64,000 nucleotides of DNA from Antilocapra americana (lineage: Eukaryota > Chordata > Mammalia > Artiodactyla > Antilocapridae). Shown here piece by piece: positions 45,869 through 58,278 of the stretch. The position numbers and the translations under genes were made by a program. Positions within the stretch are counted from its first letter, which is position 1. Each line of letters starts with the position of its first letter. The stretch is from contig ML664152.1 in assembly GCA_007570785.1 (NCBI GenBank), forward strand, positions 1,302,911-1,366,910. Direction: 5' to 3'. Below the pieces are notes generated by a model, which worked only from the letters and a program-made list of their open reading frames with translations, did no database searches and was not told the origin of the DNA.

Positions 45869-45989
45869 TTACAGGATGAAAAATGTTCTAGAGATGGATG
45901 GTGGCAATAGCTGCATAACAATGTGAATGCACTTAAATCACAGAACTATACATTCCAAATGTAAATTTTATATATGTTTTTACTACAAC

Positions 45990-46600
45990 AAAGAAACACT
46001 ACATTCTGTAGAAAAGAGTGCCAGTTCCTCAAAAATGTAAATGTAAAATTATCATTTGATCCAGCAATTCCACTTTTGAATATATATCCCAAATAACTGA
46101 AAATGGGTCTTGAAGAGATATCCGTACACCTATATTCATAGCAGTATTATTCACAAAGGCTAAAATGTGGAAGCAACCCAAGTATTCATTGACATTTTAA
46201 ACAGATAAGCAAATATGGTTTATACATACAATGGAATATTATTCACCCTTAAAAAATGGGAAGAATTTCTGGCACATGCTACATGGATGAACCCTGAAGA
46301 CATAATGCTAAGTAAAACAATTCAGTCACAAAAAGATAAATACTATATGATTCTACTTACATGAGGTACCTTGAAGGAAAAAGTAGAACCAATCAAAGGT
46401 GGTTGCAAGGGCTGAGAAAGAAGGGGGATGGGAATTCTTATTTATTAGGTACAGACTTTCAGTTTTATAAGATGAAAAAAGCTATGGAGATGGATGGTGG
46501 TGATAGTTTCACAACATGATGAATGTATATAAAAGCACTAAACTGTGTATCTTGCTACACTTGAAAATTGGTAAAAAACAAAACAAAAAACAATACATTT
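45990..46600 (+). mobile_element. Second old L1 3' end in tandem
   Basis: ATCATTTGATCCAGCAATTCCACTTTTGAAT, CATAGCAGTATTATTCACAAAGGC, ACAATGGAATATTATTCACCC, GGAGATGGATGGTGGTGATAGTTTCAC. It repeats the same L1 region as 44790-45985 but is too diverged for a recent duplication. Confidence 0.85.
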
Positions 46601-46619
46601 GCTATGGTCAAAAACACAA

Positions 46620-47730
46620 ATGAGAGATTAGGAGCTATAAAAAGTAACTCAGTTTGGATCTTTTTTGTTTTTATCTAGAACTGAAAATTTTAAAAATCAT
46701 GAATGGGATTATCCAGAGTGAAGTAAGCCAGAAGCAAAAACAACAATACAGTATATTAACGCATATATGGAATTTAGAAAGACGGTAAGGAGAACCCAGC
46801 ATGCGAGACAGCAAAAGGAACGCAGATGTATAGAATAGACTCGTGGACTCTGTGGATGAGGGTAAGGGTGGGATGATATGGGAGAATGGCATTGAAACAT
46901 GTTAATTATCATATGTCTAATCAATCGCCAGCCCAGGACTGATGCTCGGGGCTGGTGCATCGAGATTTCCCGGGGGGAGGGAGGAGGGAGGGAGGAAGGA
47001 GGGGGGTTCTGGAGGGGGAGCATATGTAAACCCATGGTGATATCATGGCATTGTATGGCAAAACTAATAAAAAAAAATAAAGTAGATTAGGTGCTACTGA
47101 ACGGAGAACTGGTAACTGGAAACTATATCAGAAAAAAATATTCAAATTAAAGCATGAACAGACAAGGACCTGAGAAATATAAAAGATAGGGCCTGAGAAT
47201 ACATGGTGAAAAACATGATTCGAGTCCCAGAAAGACAAGAGAGAGAAGATGAAACAGAAGCAAAATCTGAAGATAACAGCAGTCAATGTCCCAGACTTAT
47301 GAAGACATCATGCCATAACAGGTACAAGAAGGCAATGTGGTTGGGGGGTGCAGGGTGGCACGCTTGGGACTTAGTCACACTATATAAACCCAAGGCCAAT
47401 GAGAAGATCCTTTCAAAGCAATGGGAAATGTGCAGATTACATCCAGAGAAACAGCAGCTACACTGACCACTGACGTCTGAACAACAAAAATAAAACCCAG
47501 ACTCAGTGGAAAGAAATTTCTAATGTACTAAAAGAAAATGCCAACATAAAATTCAATATACAGGAAAAGATTCTTTAAAGAATAGAGGTGAAAGAGTGAT
47601 GTTCATGAAAATAGGAAAGGAAAGCCCTCCAAAAAAAAAAAAAAAAACCTCTTCAGTAAATACAATGAAAGTACAAAAAAATAAATAAATAACTGTCAGA
47701 TTCAACTTTGTCAGAAATCTGAGAGTTTAA
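46620..47730 (+). mobile_element. Old L1, ORF1/inter-ORF region, split by a young L1
   Basis: TCTAGAACTGAAAATTTTAAAAATCATGAATGG before 46708 and AAAGTAGATTAGGTGCTACTGAACGGAGAACTGG after 47080 are adjacent in an old L1 ORF1 leader. It continues GATTCGAGTCCCAGAAAGACAAGAGAG and CAGACTCAGTGGAAAG to an A-rich run at 47630. Confidence 0.75.
46708..47080 (+). mobile_element. Young L1 3' end (G-rich 3' UTR type)
   Basis: Starts in the last ORF2 codons (ATTATCCAGAGTGAAGTAAGCC), keeps the ORF2 stop, then has the same 3' UTR as copy B, with GAGATTTCCCGGGGGGAGGG, AACCCATGGTGATATCATGG and an A-rich tail. No convincing target duplication is visible. Confidence 0.95.
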
Positions 47731-47740
47731 CTTGAGGTTT

Positions 47741-47867
47741 TGGAGAAGGAAATGGCAACTCACTCCAGTATTCTTGCCTAGAGAATCCTGTGGACAGAGG
47801 AGCCTGATGGGCTGCCGTTTTTGAGGTCACACAGAGTTGGACACAACTGAAGTGACTTAGCAGCAGC
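47741..47867 (+). mobile_element. BOV-A monomer SINE with 12-bp target duplication
   Basis: TGGAGAAGGAAATGGCAACTCAC to GAAGTGACTTAGCAGCAGC. AACTTGAGGTTT (47729-47740) and AACCTGAGGTTT (47868-47879) flank it with one mismatch. Confidence 0.93.
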
Positions 47868-48792
47868 AACCTGAGGTTTGCCACAATTGGGGAGAATGTG
47901 TTAAAGAAAAATGGTTGATTCTCAAGAATATCAAATTTGGTGTTTTACCTTGCCCTATTCTCACCATTTCCCCTAACCTCCACTTCAACTCTCTTGAGAC
48001 CCAACAGCCTACAACCATAGTGAAAACCAGCAGCCTGTCAACCACACAGGAGGACAGAACAGGGCTGGAACTCCTTCAAAGCCTTATTCCCAGAGAACGG
48101 TCATGATTGGACATAGCTAATGAGTTCCATGTGCAAGGCTCTCTTTGACCTAAGTCAGAGCTTACCCAGTGAACAGAGCATTTTCCTCAGAGATATATAT
48201 CAAAACAATTAGAGGCAATTGTTTGCACCTGTAACTACCTGAGACAGTGTACAACTGCTGGGGCAACAATTAACCCAAAAGGCTTAAGAAGAAAAGCTGG
48301 GGAGTAGGCCCTCTATATGGGATCTGAAAAGCTCCAGTATATTCCTGAAGATGTAGAGGTGACATTGTATACAGAGGGCAGTGCTCATATCCAGCCTGTG
48401 TGAATGAACGCCTAGGGGAGACCCAAGATAGCCGCAAATGCTCACATTTGGCTGACTCTGAGGCTCTGCTCAAGCAGAAGATACAGACTAACACAGAGCT
48501 TTAAACTGCCTGATTACACGTTGAAGCATGCCCCTGATACACACATACACAGAGCCCTTCAGGAAAGAATAGGACACTTGCTGGTTCCCGGCATCTAAGG
48601 AAGTCTCTGCCCAAGTGTGAGCTGCCCACTAAGCTAGCCAAACCAAGACTTCATGTAAATACATGACAAACAACATGGACTTTATAGAGTTAGATCAGGA
48701 AAGTCACCAAACAAACAAACAAACAAAAACTGCCATAAAAAGCAGCACCACCAAATATCCCAGACTTGAATTTTCAGAGCAGCCTGTGTCAC

Positions 48793-48980
48793 CTGACATA
48801 CATCTGTGACCCCATGGACTGTAGCCCGCCAGGTTCCTCTGTCCACAGAATTCTCCAGATAAGAATACCGGAGTGGGTAGCCATTCCCTTCTCCAGAGGG
48901 TCTTCTCAACCCAGGGATTAAGCCCATGTCTCCCACATTGCAGGCAGATTCTGTACCCTCTGGAGCTACCAGGAAAGCCC
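48793..48980 (-). mobile_element. Bov-tA SINE
   Basis: CCTGACATACATCTGTGACCCC to CTCTGGAGCTACCAGGAAAGCCC, antisense. The terminal BovB-like tail is shortened. Confidence 0.93.
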
Positions 48981-50519
48981 ACTTAAACATTCAGTTTTCA
49001 ACAAATCATTATAAGACACAAAAAAACAAAAACAAGAGAATATGCCTATACACAGGGAAAAGAGCAATCAAGAGAAACTACCCCTGAGCAAGCCCTAATG
49101 TTTGACACAGAAGACAAAGACTATATATGATCTATTTAAAAATGTTAAGGAAATAAAGGAAACCAGGTATAAGGGACTTAAGGAAAGTATGACAATGATG
49201 TCTGATCAAGGAGAGACTACTAATAAAGACACAAAAATTACAAACAGGAATTATATAAAAATTCTGGAGCTGAAAAGTATAATAACTGAAATGATATATT
49301 CATTAGAAGGATTCAATAGCATATTTGGGCAGGCAAGAAATAATTGGCAAACTTGAAGACAGGTCAACTGAAATTTTCCAATCTAAGGAATGGAGGAATA
49401 AAAATGAAGAGAGGAGTTGAGGCCAATCTCTCTCCCCTACCGCAAACCCCAAAGTAGTAGTCCCTTTGAACAAAGTCTTCCTCACACAAAAAGGAATCAT
49501 CTCAGGGACACTATCAACCACACCAACATGTGCATAGTAAAATCCTCAGAATGAGAGAAGAGAAAGGGGTACAATGAATATTTGAATAGAGAACGGTGAA
49601 CAACATGCCATATTTGATTGAAATATAACAAATCCAAGAAGTTCAATACACTCTAAGGATGAACTCCAAGATACCTACACCTATACAAATCATAATCAAA
49701 CTATCAAAATACAAAGACAATCTGCAAAGCAGGAAGAGAAGCAACTTCCCATGCAAAGGGTATCCTCAATAAAATAACAGCCCATTTCTCATCAGAAACC
49801 TTTCAGGCTAGAAGGTTGTGAGATGACAAATTCAAAATTATAAAAGAAAAAGACTGCCAAACAAGAATTCTATTTCCAGTAAAATTATCCTTCAAAAGGA
49901 AATAAAAAATTAAGATATTCTCAGATAACAAAATTGAAAGACTATGTCTATTTAGTGACTATGTCACCAGAAAACTTGCCTTATAAAAATATTAAAAGGA
50001 GTCCTTCAGGCTAAAATGAAATGATATTCACTAGATAGTACTTCAAATCCAGGTGAATAAATAAAGAACACCAGAAAAGGTAACTATAGAAGTAAAAAAG
50101 ATAATATAAGTGTAATCTTTGTTTATAACTTTTTCTCCTATCTGAAATAAAAGATAACTGCAAAAGGCAATAATTATATCTGTGCTAATCTGCACAGATT
50201 GTGTAAAGATGTACTTTGTAAGACAATAACAGTATGAAGTGGAAGGGGGAAATGGAAATATACTAAAGCAAAGTTTTTATATACTACTGAAATTAAATTG
50301 GTATTAATCCAAGCTAAATTGTTATAAACTATTACAGTAAGAAGCTCCAGGAAACCCCTAAGAATATGACTAGCAAAAAATAGTAAAAGAAATGACAAGG
50401 GAAATAAAAGAGCACACTAGAAAATATCTATTTAACACAAAAGAAGACAATAAAAGAAGATAGAATACAAAAAAAAGACATTAAAAAAACAATTAACAAA
50501 ATGGCAGGAATAAATATCA

Positions 50520-51098
50520 CCTTCACTGCAGATGGTGACTGCAGCCATGAAATTAAAAGATGCTTGCTCCTTGGAAGAAAAGTTATGACCAACCTAGACA
50601 GTTTATTAAAAAGCAGAGACATTGCTTTGCCAACAAGGTCTGCCTATTCAAAGCTATTGTTTTCCAGTAGTCATGTATGGATGTGAGAGTTGGACTATAA
50701 AGGAAGCTGAGCACCGAAGAATTGATGCTTTTGAACTGTGGTGTTGGAAAAGACTCTTGAGAGTCCCTTGGACAGCAAGGAGATCCAACTAGCCAATCCT
50801 AAAGGACATAGGTTCTGAATATTCATTGGAAGCGCTGATGCTGAAGCTGAAACTCCAATACTTTGGCCACCAGATGCAAAGAACTGACTCATTGGAAAAG
50901 ACCCTGATGCTGGGAAAGATTGCAGGCAGGAGGAGAAGGGGACAAAAGGATGAGATGGTTGGATGGCATCACCGACTCAATGGACATGAGTTTGAGTAAA
51001 CTCCAGGAGTTGGTGATGGACAGAGAGGCCTGGCATGCTGCAGTCCATGGGTTGCAAAGAGTCGGAGATGACTGAGTGACTGAATTGAACTGAACTAT
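50520..51098 (+). mobile_element. BovB 3' end, 5'-truncated
   Basis: Starts in the BovB C-terminal coding region (frames read TADGDCSHEIKR, LLGRKVMTNLDSLLKSRDIA, VMYGCESWTIKEAE) and ends GATGACTGAGTGACTGAATTG. It interrupts L1 between the inter-ORF and endonuclease regions. Frameshifts are present. Confidence 0.95.
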
Positions 51099-51639
51099 CA
51101 AAACCGCACTAAATGTAAACGCATTACACATCACAATTTAAAGGTAGAAATTGTGTTAATCAAATTTTTATGTATTATATGCAATATACAAGAGGCATTG
51201 TTAAATTCAAAGGGACAAACAGACTAAAAGTGAAAAATTGAAAAAATATTTACCTTGTAAATAGGAGCCAAACAAGAACTGGAATGGCTTTAACAATATC
51301 AGGCAAAATGGTCTTCAACACAAAAATTGTTACTAGAAACAAAGAAAGGATATTTTATATTTATAAAAGAGTCAATCCATCGATAAGATATAATAATTAT
51401 ATACATATGGACCTAACAACTGATCCTGAGAATATATGAAACAAAGTTAAGAGACATGAATGAGCAATTAGACAATTCAATAATAGCAGTTAGAAACATC
51501 AATATTCCCTTTTCAATACAGGATGGAACAAAGACAAGATCTGCAAGGAAACAGATTTCAACAACACTATAAAACACTTACACCTAATAGATATCTACAG
51601 AACAATCCATTCAAAAAACATATTATTTTATTTTATTGT

Positions 51640-51910
51640 TTAGTTATAAACAGAAATGTACTGCACACACTTCTGGAGGCTGAAAAGCCCAAAATCAAGG
51701 TGCCAGCACAGTTGCCTTCTGGCGAGGTCCTTCCTGATTCATAGCCAGTGCCTTCGTGCCCATCTTCACAGGGTGGAAGAGTCTCTGGATCTCTCTGGAG
51801 CCTCTCTTAAAGGGCACTAACCCCATTTGTGAAGGTTCCAAGAGCATGACCTAAGCACCTCCCAAAATCTCACCTCCTAATACTACCATTTGAGGGATTT
51901 GAATTTCTGT
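51640..51910. mobile_element. Medium-reiteration repeat at the 3' edge of the minus L1
   Basis: CTTCTGGAGGCTGAAAAGCCCAAAATCAAGGTGCCAGCACAGTTGCCTTCTGGCGAGG and AATCTCACCTCCTAATACTACCATTTGAGGG are blocks of a frequent mammalian repeat whose name I cannot fix. A relative lies at 61846. It sits between the minus-L1 3' UTR and the flanking duplication. Confidence 0.65.
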
Positions 51911-52924
51911 CATTCACCTTAATTTTCTATATTATTTTTAATTGAAATGATTTAAAATATATTCATTTCAAATGTACAACATAGGGATTCATAACTTTTA
52001 TAGTTATACTCCATTAAAGTTATTATAAAATATTGGCTCTCTTCCCTGTGTTATACAATATATCCTTGTAATTTACTTACTTTATGCATAGTAGTTTATA
52101 CCTCTTAATCCCCTTTTGCTTACTTTTCTTTTGTCTCCTTTGCTTTAGGAGATAGACCCAAAAAATTAGTATTGTTGCATTTTATGTCAAAGGGTGTTCT
52201 GCCTATTTTCCTTCTAGAAGCTTCATGGTTTTAGGTCTTACATTTAGGTCTTTCATTCACTTCGAGTTTACGGTATGAGAAAAATGTTGATTTCATTTTT
52301 TTACATGCAGGTGTCCAGTTCTCCCAACATCACTTATTGAAGAGACTACCCTTTCTTCATAGCATATTCTTGCCTACTTTGTCATGTATTAATTGACCAT
52401 AAGTGCATGTGTTTATTTCTAGGCTTTATAATCTATTTCATTGATTTATGTGTCTGTTGCTGTGCCAGTTCCATACTGTTTTGATTACTGTAGCTCTGTA
52501 GTATAACCTGAAGTCAGGGAGAATGATATATTCAGCTCTGTTCTTTTTTCCTCAAGCTTCTTTTGATAATTCCAAGTCTTCTGTGTTTCCATACAAATTT
52601 TAAAATTAGTTGTTCTCGCTCTGTGAAAAAGTCCATGGGTATTTTGATAGGGATTACACTGAATTTGTAGATTGTCTTGTGCAGTATGGTCATTTTAGCA
52701 ATATTAATTCTTCCAATCCAAGAACACAGTATATCTCTCCATCTGTCTATCATCTTCAATTTCTTTCATCAGTGTGTTATAATTTTCTGAGTATAGGTTT
52801 TTACCTTCTGAATTAGTTATTTTTAGGTGTTTTATTCTTTTTGATGAGACTGCAAATAGGGTTATTTCCTTGATTTCTCTGATAGCTCATTGTAGTGCAT
52901 AGAAATGCAACATAGTCTTCTGTT

Positions 52925-53287
52925 GTTGTTCAATAACTAAGTTGTATCCAACTGTTTTTGACCCCATGAACTGCAGCATGCCAGGTTTCTCTGTCCATCA
53001 CTATCTCCCTGAGTTTGCTCAAACTCATACCCAATGAGTCAGTGATGCCATCCAACCATCTCATCCTCTGTCACCCTCTTCTTCCTCTTGCAATCAATTT
53101 TTCCCAGTATCAGGGTCTTTTTCAGTGAGTCAGCTTTTCACATCAGGTGGCCAAAGTACTAGAGCTTCAGCTTCAGCATCTGTTCTTTCAATGAATATTC
53201 AGGGTTGATTTCCTTTACAATTGTCTGATTTGATCTTGCTGTTCAAGGGACTCTCAAGAGTCTTCTTCAGCACCACAGTTCAAAAGC
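52925..53287 (-). mobile_element. BovB 3' end, antisense
   Basis: TGTTGTTGTTCAATAACTAAG to CAGCACCACAGTTCAAAAGCAT, 5'-truncated BovB. It sits inside the minus-strand L1 at its internal deletion point. Confidence 0.95.
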
Positions 53288-54559
53288 ATAATATATAATT
53301 ATAGATTATTATTTATTACAGATTTTCATTTGTGGTTACTAGGAAGTTTATATTTACCTATACAGATACAACTGTTTTCAATGACTTATCTCTTAAGTTC
53401 AAACATATTTTAACAACTCTGTATTTTTACTCCTCTCCCTCTATGATTGCTGGATATCATATTTTACATCTTTTTGTTTTGTATATCCCTTAAGTATTAA
53501 TACTTATTTCATATATAGACTATTTTACTATTTTTGTCTTTTAATCTTCCTACCAGTTTTGTACATGGTTGATTTACTACCTTTACTGTACTTTTGCCAT
53601 TGCCAATGAGATTTTTCCTTTTGTAATTTTCATGTTTCTAGTTATGGACTTTTCTTTCTCACTTAAATAAGTCCTTTTAATATTTCTTGTTAAGCTGGTT
53701 TGAACTTGTTAAGATGGTAATGAACTCTGAGATTTTGCTTGTCTGTAACTTTTTTTTTTAATCTCTCCATGAAAATGAATGAAAGCCTTGTTAGGCAAAG
53801 TACTCTTAGTTGTAGTTTTTCCCTTCCCCACTCCCTTCTGGCCTTAAGTTTCTACTGAAAAGTCAGCTGACAGACATATGGGCATTCCCTTGTACTTAAC
53901 TTGTCACTTTCCCCTTGTTTCTTTTAATATTCTTTCTTTATCTTTAATTCCTGCCAATTACAATGTGTCTTTGTATCCTGGACCTGGATGCTTGGATGTC
54001 TGTGTTTTGTTTTGTTTTGTTTTTTTCCCCAAGTCAAAGAACTTTTAACTTTTGTCTCTAAGTATGTTATCTGTCTCTTTCTCTCTTCTCCTTCTGGGAC
54101 TCCTAAAATGTGAATGTTACTATGTTTGATGCTGTCCCAGAAGTCTCTTAAACTGTCCTCACTTCTTTTTATTCTTTTTTCCATTCAGCTTCAGTGATTT
54201 TCAGTACTGTCTTCCAGGTTGCTCATCTATTCCTTTACATCATTTAATCAACTGTTGATTCCTTCTGTTATTGTACAACTGTACAATTTCTGTTATTGTA
54301 GTCCTCATCTCGGTTTGGTTGTTCTTTATATTTTCTAACTCTTTGCTAGAAACTTCTAACTTCTCACTCTATTCATCCATTCTTCTCCCAAGTTCTTTGA
54401 TAATCTTTATGATCATTATTTGAACTCTTTATTGGGTAGACTGCCTATCTCTTCTTCACTTAGTTCTCCTTCTAGGGCTTTATCTTGCTCCTTCATTTGT
54501 AACAAGTTCCTCTGTCTCCTCATTCTGCCTAATTCACTGTTTTTACATTTCCCAGCCTT

Positions 54560-56243
54560 GGAGATGTTGCCTCTTCAAGGAGACGTCCTATGTGTCACAG
54601 AAAAAGACTCACTTTAGGTCACCAGAACTATATGATCTAAGTTTGCCCTCTATGTGTATTATATGGGTCCTTCTGTTGTGGTGGGCTGACTATTATGAGT
54701 GGTCTGATAGGCATGGTGACCCCCACCTGGTTGGTTTCCAGGCCCTGCCTAATACAGAGGCTGCCAGTCACTGGTTGGTGGGACCAGGTCACAAGGTAGC
54801 TGGCTACAGATATCTGGGGGTTCCCAGGGCTAGTGTTGGCTCACTGGTGGACAGGGCCAGGTTCTGGGGTGTGTCTTACGAGGCAGGTGTTCCTAGATCT
54901 AGTGCCCATCTGCTGATGGGTAAGGTAAGGATCCAGAAGTTCCAGGGGCTGGTGCCTGACCACTGGTGGGTGAAGCCAGGTCCTAGGGCTAGTGCTGGCC
55001 TACTGACAGATAGTTCTGGGTCCTAGGATTTAGCTGTATGACCTAGGGGTCCCAGGGCAGTTTTGGACCACTAGTTAGTGGAGTCAGTTCCTGACACTGC
55101 TGGCTGCAGAGTACACAGTATCCTGAAGTTTGTGTAGGCCCTCTGGTGCCTAGGGCCAGATCCTAGGGCAGGTGGCTGAGGGCCTGAAGTGTCTCAGAGG
55201 TGGGTTCTGGCATGGGCATGGCCCAGTGGGTCCCAAGGTGGGTGCCAGCCTATTTGTGGGAAGGCTGAACCCTGCCATAGTGGCTGCAGGGCTGTAGTAG
55301 TCCTGACGCTAGTGTCTGCCCACTGATGGGTGGGGCTGGGGCCCAGGGTTTTCTGGAGGTGGTACCTGCTGACTGGTGGGCCAAGCTGGGTTCCAGTTTT
55401 TTAGTTACAGGACCAGAGTCTAGTGCCTATGCACTAGTGCCAGGCTGGGTCTTGGGTCCTCTGGTGGACGTATCCAGGGGTGACTGTGGGCTCAAGGGGT
55501 CTTAAGGCAGTTTGCTGCGACTGGGATGAGGTTATGTCCTCATCCAGCTATTTGCTTGACCTGAGGTATCTCCTGGTATCTAGAGGCTGGGGGGCATAGG
55601 CAGAGCTGGGACCCAAAGCTAATAAGCTAGAGAAAGGATTCCAAAATGGTATTTGCCAACACCAGTGTCCACGTGATAGAAGCTCCCAAAAATGGATGTT
55701 CCCCTGTCTATGTCTCCAGGATGGGCTCCAGTTGTCTCCTGCCTCTCTAGGAGGCTCTCCAAGATCAGTTGGTGGGCCTGAACCAGGCTCCTCTCAAATT
55801 ACTGCTTCTGTCCTGGGTCCCAGATCACATGAGATTTTGTGTGCACATTTTAAGAGCAGAGTCACTATTTCCTACAGCCCTCTGGCTCTCCCAAAAGTTA
55901 ACTCCCTGACCTTCAAAGAGTCAAACGTTCCACATGCTTATCTTCCCCAGGATGGAGAGCCCCACATGGCATTTGGACCTCTCATGCCTTGGAGAAAACC
56001 TCTGAAATTATTATTATTCTCCCATTTATGGGTTGCCCATCCAGGGGTATGGATCTTGACTATAATGCAACACTATCCCTTCTATCCATCTAATTTCTTC
56101 TCTATATCTTTAGTAATAGAAGATCTTTTCTGGTAGATTTTGATCTTTCTCATAAATAAGTTGCTCTGTAAATAGTTGTAATTTTGGTGTGCCCATGAGG
56201 ATGTGAGCTCAGGGTCTTCCTACTCCACCATCTTGGCTAAGTT
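54560..56243 (-). promoter_or_regulatory. L1 5' UTR with internal-promoter start
   Basis: On the minus strand the element begins AAAACTTAGCCAAGATGGTGGAGTAGGAAGACCC, the standard mammalian L1 start with a YY1-type CAAGATGG site. The following 1.6 kb is GC-richer, with a degenerate tandem of CTGGTGGG...GGGCCAGG...TCC(T/C)AGGG words (54700-55500). Plus-strand frames at 54592-55026 and 55696-56136 are shadows of this region. Present-day activity is doubtful given the divergence. Confidence 0.8.
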
Positions 56244-57085
56244 TTCAAACACATTATTTTAAAGTACACATGGAACATTCTCCAGGAGAGACTAAATGTT
56301 ACACTCAGAAAACAAATGTCAAAAGTCATTTAAAGGAAACAAATGTCATTTAAAGGAATGAAATCAAAGCATGTTTTCTGATGGCAAGGGAAAGAAATTC
56401 AGACATCAAGAACACAACTACAAACATTCACAACTTTGTAGTAATTAAACAACACATTCCTAAAGAAAAATGGAACCAAAGAAGAAATCACAGAGAAAAT
56501 TAGAAAATACTTTGAGATGACTGAAAATGAAATCACAACATACCAAAACATTGATAGGCAGCAAAAGCAGTGATGAGATAAATCTGTAGCAGTGAATACC
56601 TATATTACAAAAGAATATATATCTTAAACCAATAACCTAGCCATCCATCCACCTTAAGAAATTAGAAAAGAACAAACTAAATACAAAGTAGGCAGAAGAA
56701 AAGAAAAAACAAGTATTAGCACAAAAATAAGTGAATTAAGAAATAGAAAACAATAGAGAACAAAAAACAATGAAACCAGAAGTTGATTCTATGAAAAGAT
56801 CCAAAAAGACTTTATCCATATCCATATCCACAAGAAAAAGAGGAGGAACACTTAAATTACTAAAATCAAAAATGAAATTAAGAACTTTGCAGAAATAAAA
56901 AGGATCATCAAGAAATACAATGAACAATTGTTTGCCTAGATAACCTAGGTGTAATGCCTGAATTCCTAGAAAGACAAAAATTACCAAAATTGATTCAACA
57001 AGAAATTAAAAATCTGAATAGACCTAAGACAGGTAAAGACTTTGATTTAATTACAAAAACTTCTCGCAAGGAAAAGTCCAAAACC

Positions 57086-57467
57086 AACTGCTGAAGAATT
57101 GATGCTTTTGAACTAAGGTGCTGGAGAAGACTCTTGAAGAGTCCCTTGGACAGCAAGGAAATCAAGCCAGTCAATCCTAAAGGAAATCAAACCTGAATAT
57201 TCATTGGAAGGACCGATGTTGAAGCTCCAATACTTTGACCACCTGATGCAGAGTCAAGTCATTGGAAAAGACCCTGATGCTGGGAAAGACTGAGGGCAGG
57301 AGAAGGGGTTAACAAAGGATGAGATGGTTAGATGGCATCACTGACTCAATGGACATGAGGTTGACCAAACTCCAGGAGGAAGATAGTGAAGGACAGGGAT
57401 GCTGCATGCTGCGTGCTGCAGTCCAAGGGATCAAAAAGAGTTGGACATGAGTTAGCAACTGAATAAT
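57086..57467 (+). mobile_element. BovB 3' end, 5'-truncated
   Basis: AAGAATTGATGCTTTTGAACTAAGG to GGACATGAGTTAGCAACTGAATAATAACAA. An extra TGCATGCTGCGTGCTGC slip occurs near 57400. Confidence 0.95.
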
Positions 57468-58080
57468 AACAAACTGACTTCACTAGTGAATTCTGCCAAA
57501 CATTTAAAGAATTAACATAAATCCTTCACAGATTCTTCCAAAAAATACAAAAGGATACTTTCCAATTCATTCTATGAGACCAACATAATCCCAATATCAA
57601 AACCAAAGATATCACTAAGAAAAAGAACACTATGGACCAATATGCCTAATGAATATATATGCAGAAATCTCAATAAAACACTAACAACCTAAATCTAGCA
57701 ATATATAACAGGATTATCCACCATGACTAACTGGAATTTATCTAAGGAATGCAGGGTTCGTTCAACATGTGAACATCAGTCAATAAAATGCATGACATTA
57801 AGAGGGACAAAAACCACATGATTATCTCAGTAGATTAGAGGAAGCATCTGACAATAATAATCTCTTATGATTAAAAAAACAAAATCAAACTAGATAGAAA
57901 TTTCCTCAACCTAATAAAGGGCATTTACAAAAATCCTAAGCTAACAATATAATCAATGGTGAAAGGCTGAAAGCTCTCCCCTTAAGATCAGGAAGAAGAC
58001 AACGGTGTCCACTTCTGCCAAGACAATTCAGCATTATACTAGGAGTTATAACTAGGGTAATCACACAACAAATAAAAATA

Positions 58081-58278
58081 CAGGGACTTTCCTGGTGGTC
58101 CAGTAGCTAAGCTCCCAGTGCAGGGGGCCCAGGTTCGATCCTTGGTCAGGGAACAAGATCCCACATGCCACAACTAAGAACTGATATGCCACAACCAAAG
58201 ATCACACATGCTGCAACAAAAATGGAAGTTCCCAGATACCTATGACTCAGACCTAGCACAGCCAAATAAGCAAAATAC
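58081..58278 (+). mobile_element. tRNA-Glu-type SINE, flanked by AAAATACAGGG
   Basis: GGGACTTTCCTGGTGGTCCAG to GACCTAGCACAGCCAAATAAGC. AAAATACAGGG occurs at both edges (about 58074 and 58272), splitting the L1 RT region. Confidence 0.9.

Larger units (their letters stand above)
44790..45985 (+). mobile_element. Old L1, ORF2 C-terminal part to 3' UTR
   Basis: AAAATGGGCAAAAGACTTGAATAGGCATTTC, GGATGTGGAGACACCGGAACCC, GATGGAATATTATTCAGCC, and a 3' UTR ending TAAATCACAGAACTATACATTCC. It is interrupted by two SINEs. The coding part reads VKKWAKDLNRHFSKEDTSR. Confidence 0.85.
51611..56261 (-). mobile_element. Minus-strand L1 retaining its 5' end, inserted into the ancient L1
   Basis: Sense is on the minus strand. 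5' UTR: 56243-54560. ORF1 and inter-ORF: about 54560-53290. Then a BovB insertion, a jump to the ORF2 RT/C-terminal region (52920-52130) and 3' UTR (to about 51925). Most of the endonuclease and RT is deleted. Imperfect flanking repeats TCAAAAAACATATTATTTTA (51611-51630) and TCAAACACATTATTTTA (56245-56261) are consistent with an old target duplication. Confidence 0.8.

Noticed and set aside
44790..46600. Recent tandem duplication of an L1 3' end
   Set aside because: The two copies are too diverged from each other and carry different insertions, so they are independent old L1 fragments.
54592..55026. 144-codon plus-strand frame with repeated glycine/valine-rich text
   Set aside because: It lies antisense within an L1 5' UTR and its repetitiveness comes from the UTR tandem words.
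54700..55500. Regularly spaced repeats that could suggest a CRISPR-like array
   Set aside because: Units are degenerate, spacing is irregular, and the context is a mammalian L1 5' UTR.
55696..56136. 146-codon plus-strand frame
   Set aside because: Also antisense to the L1 5' UTR of the minus-strand element.
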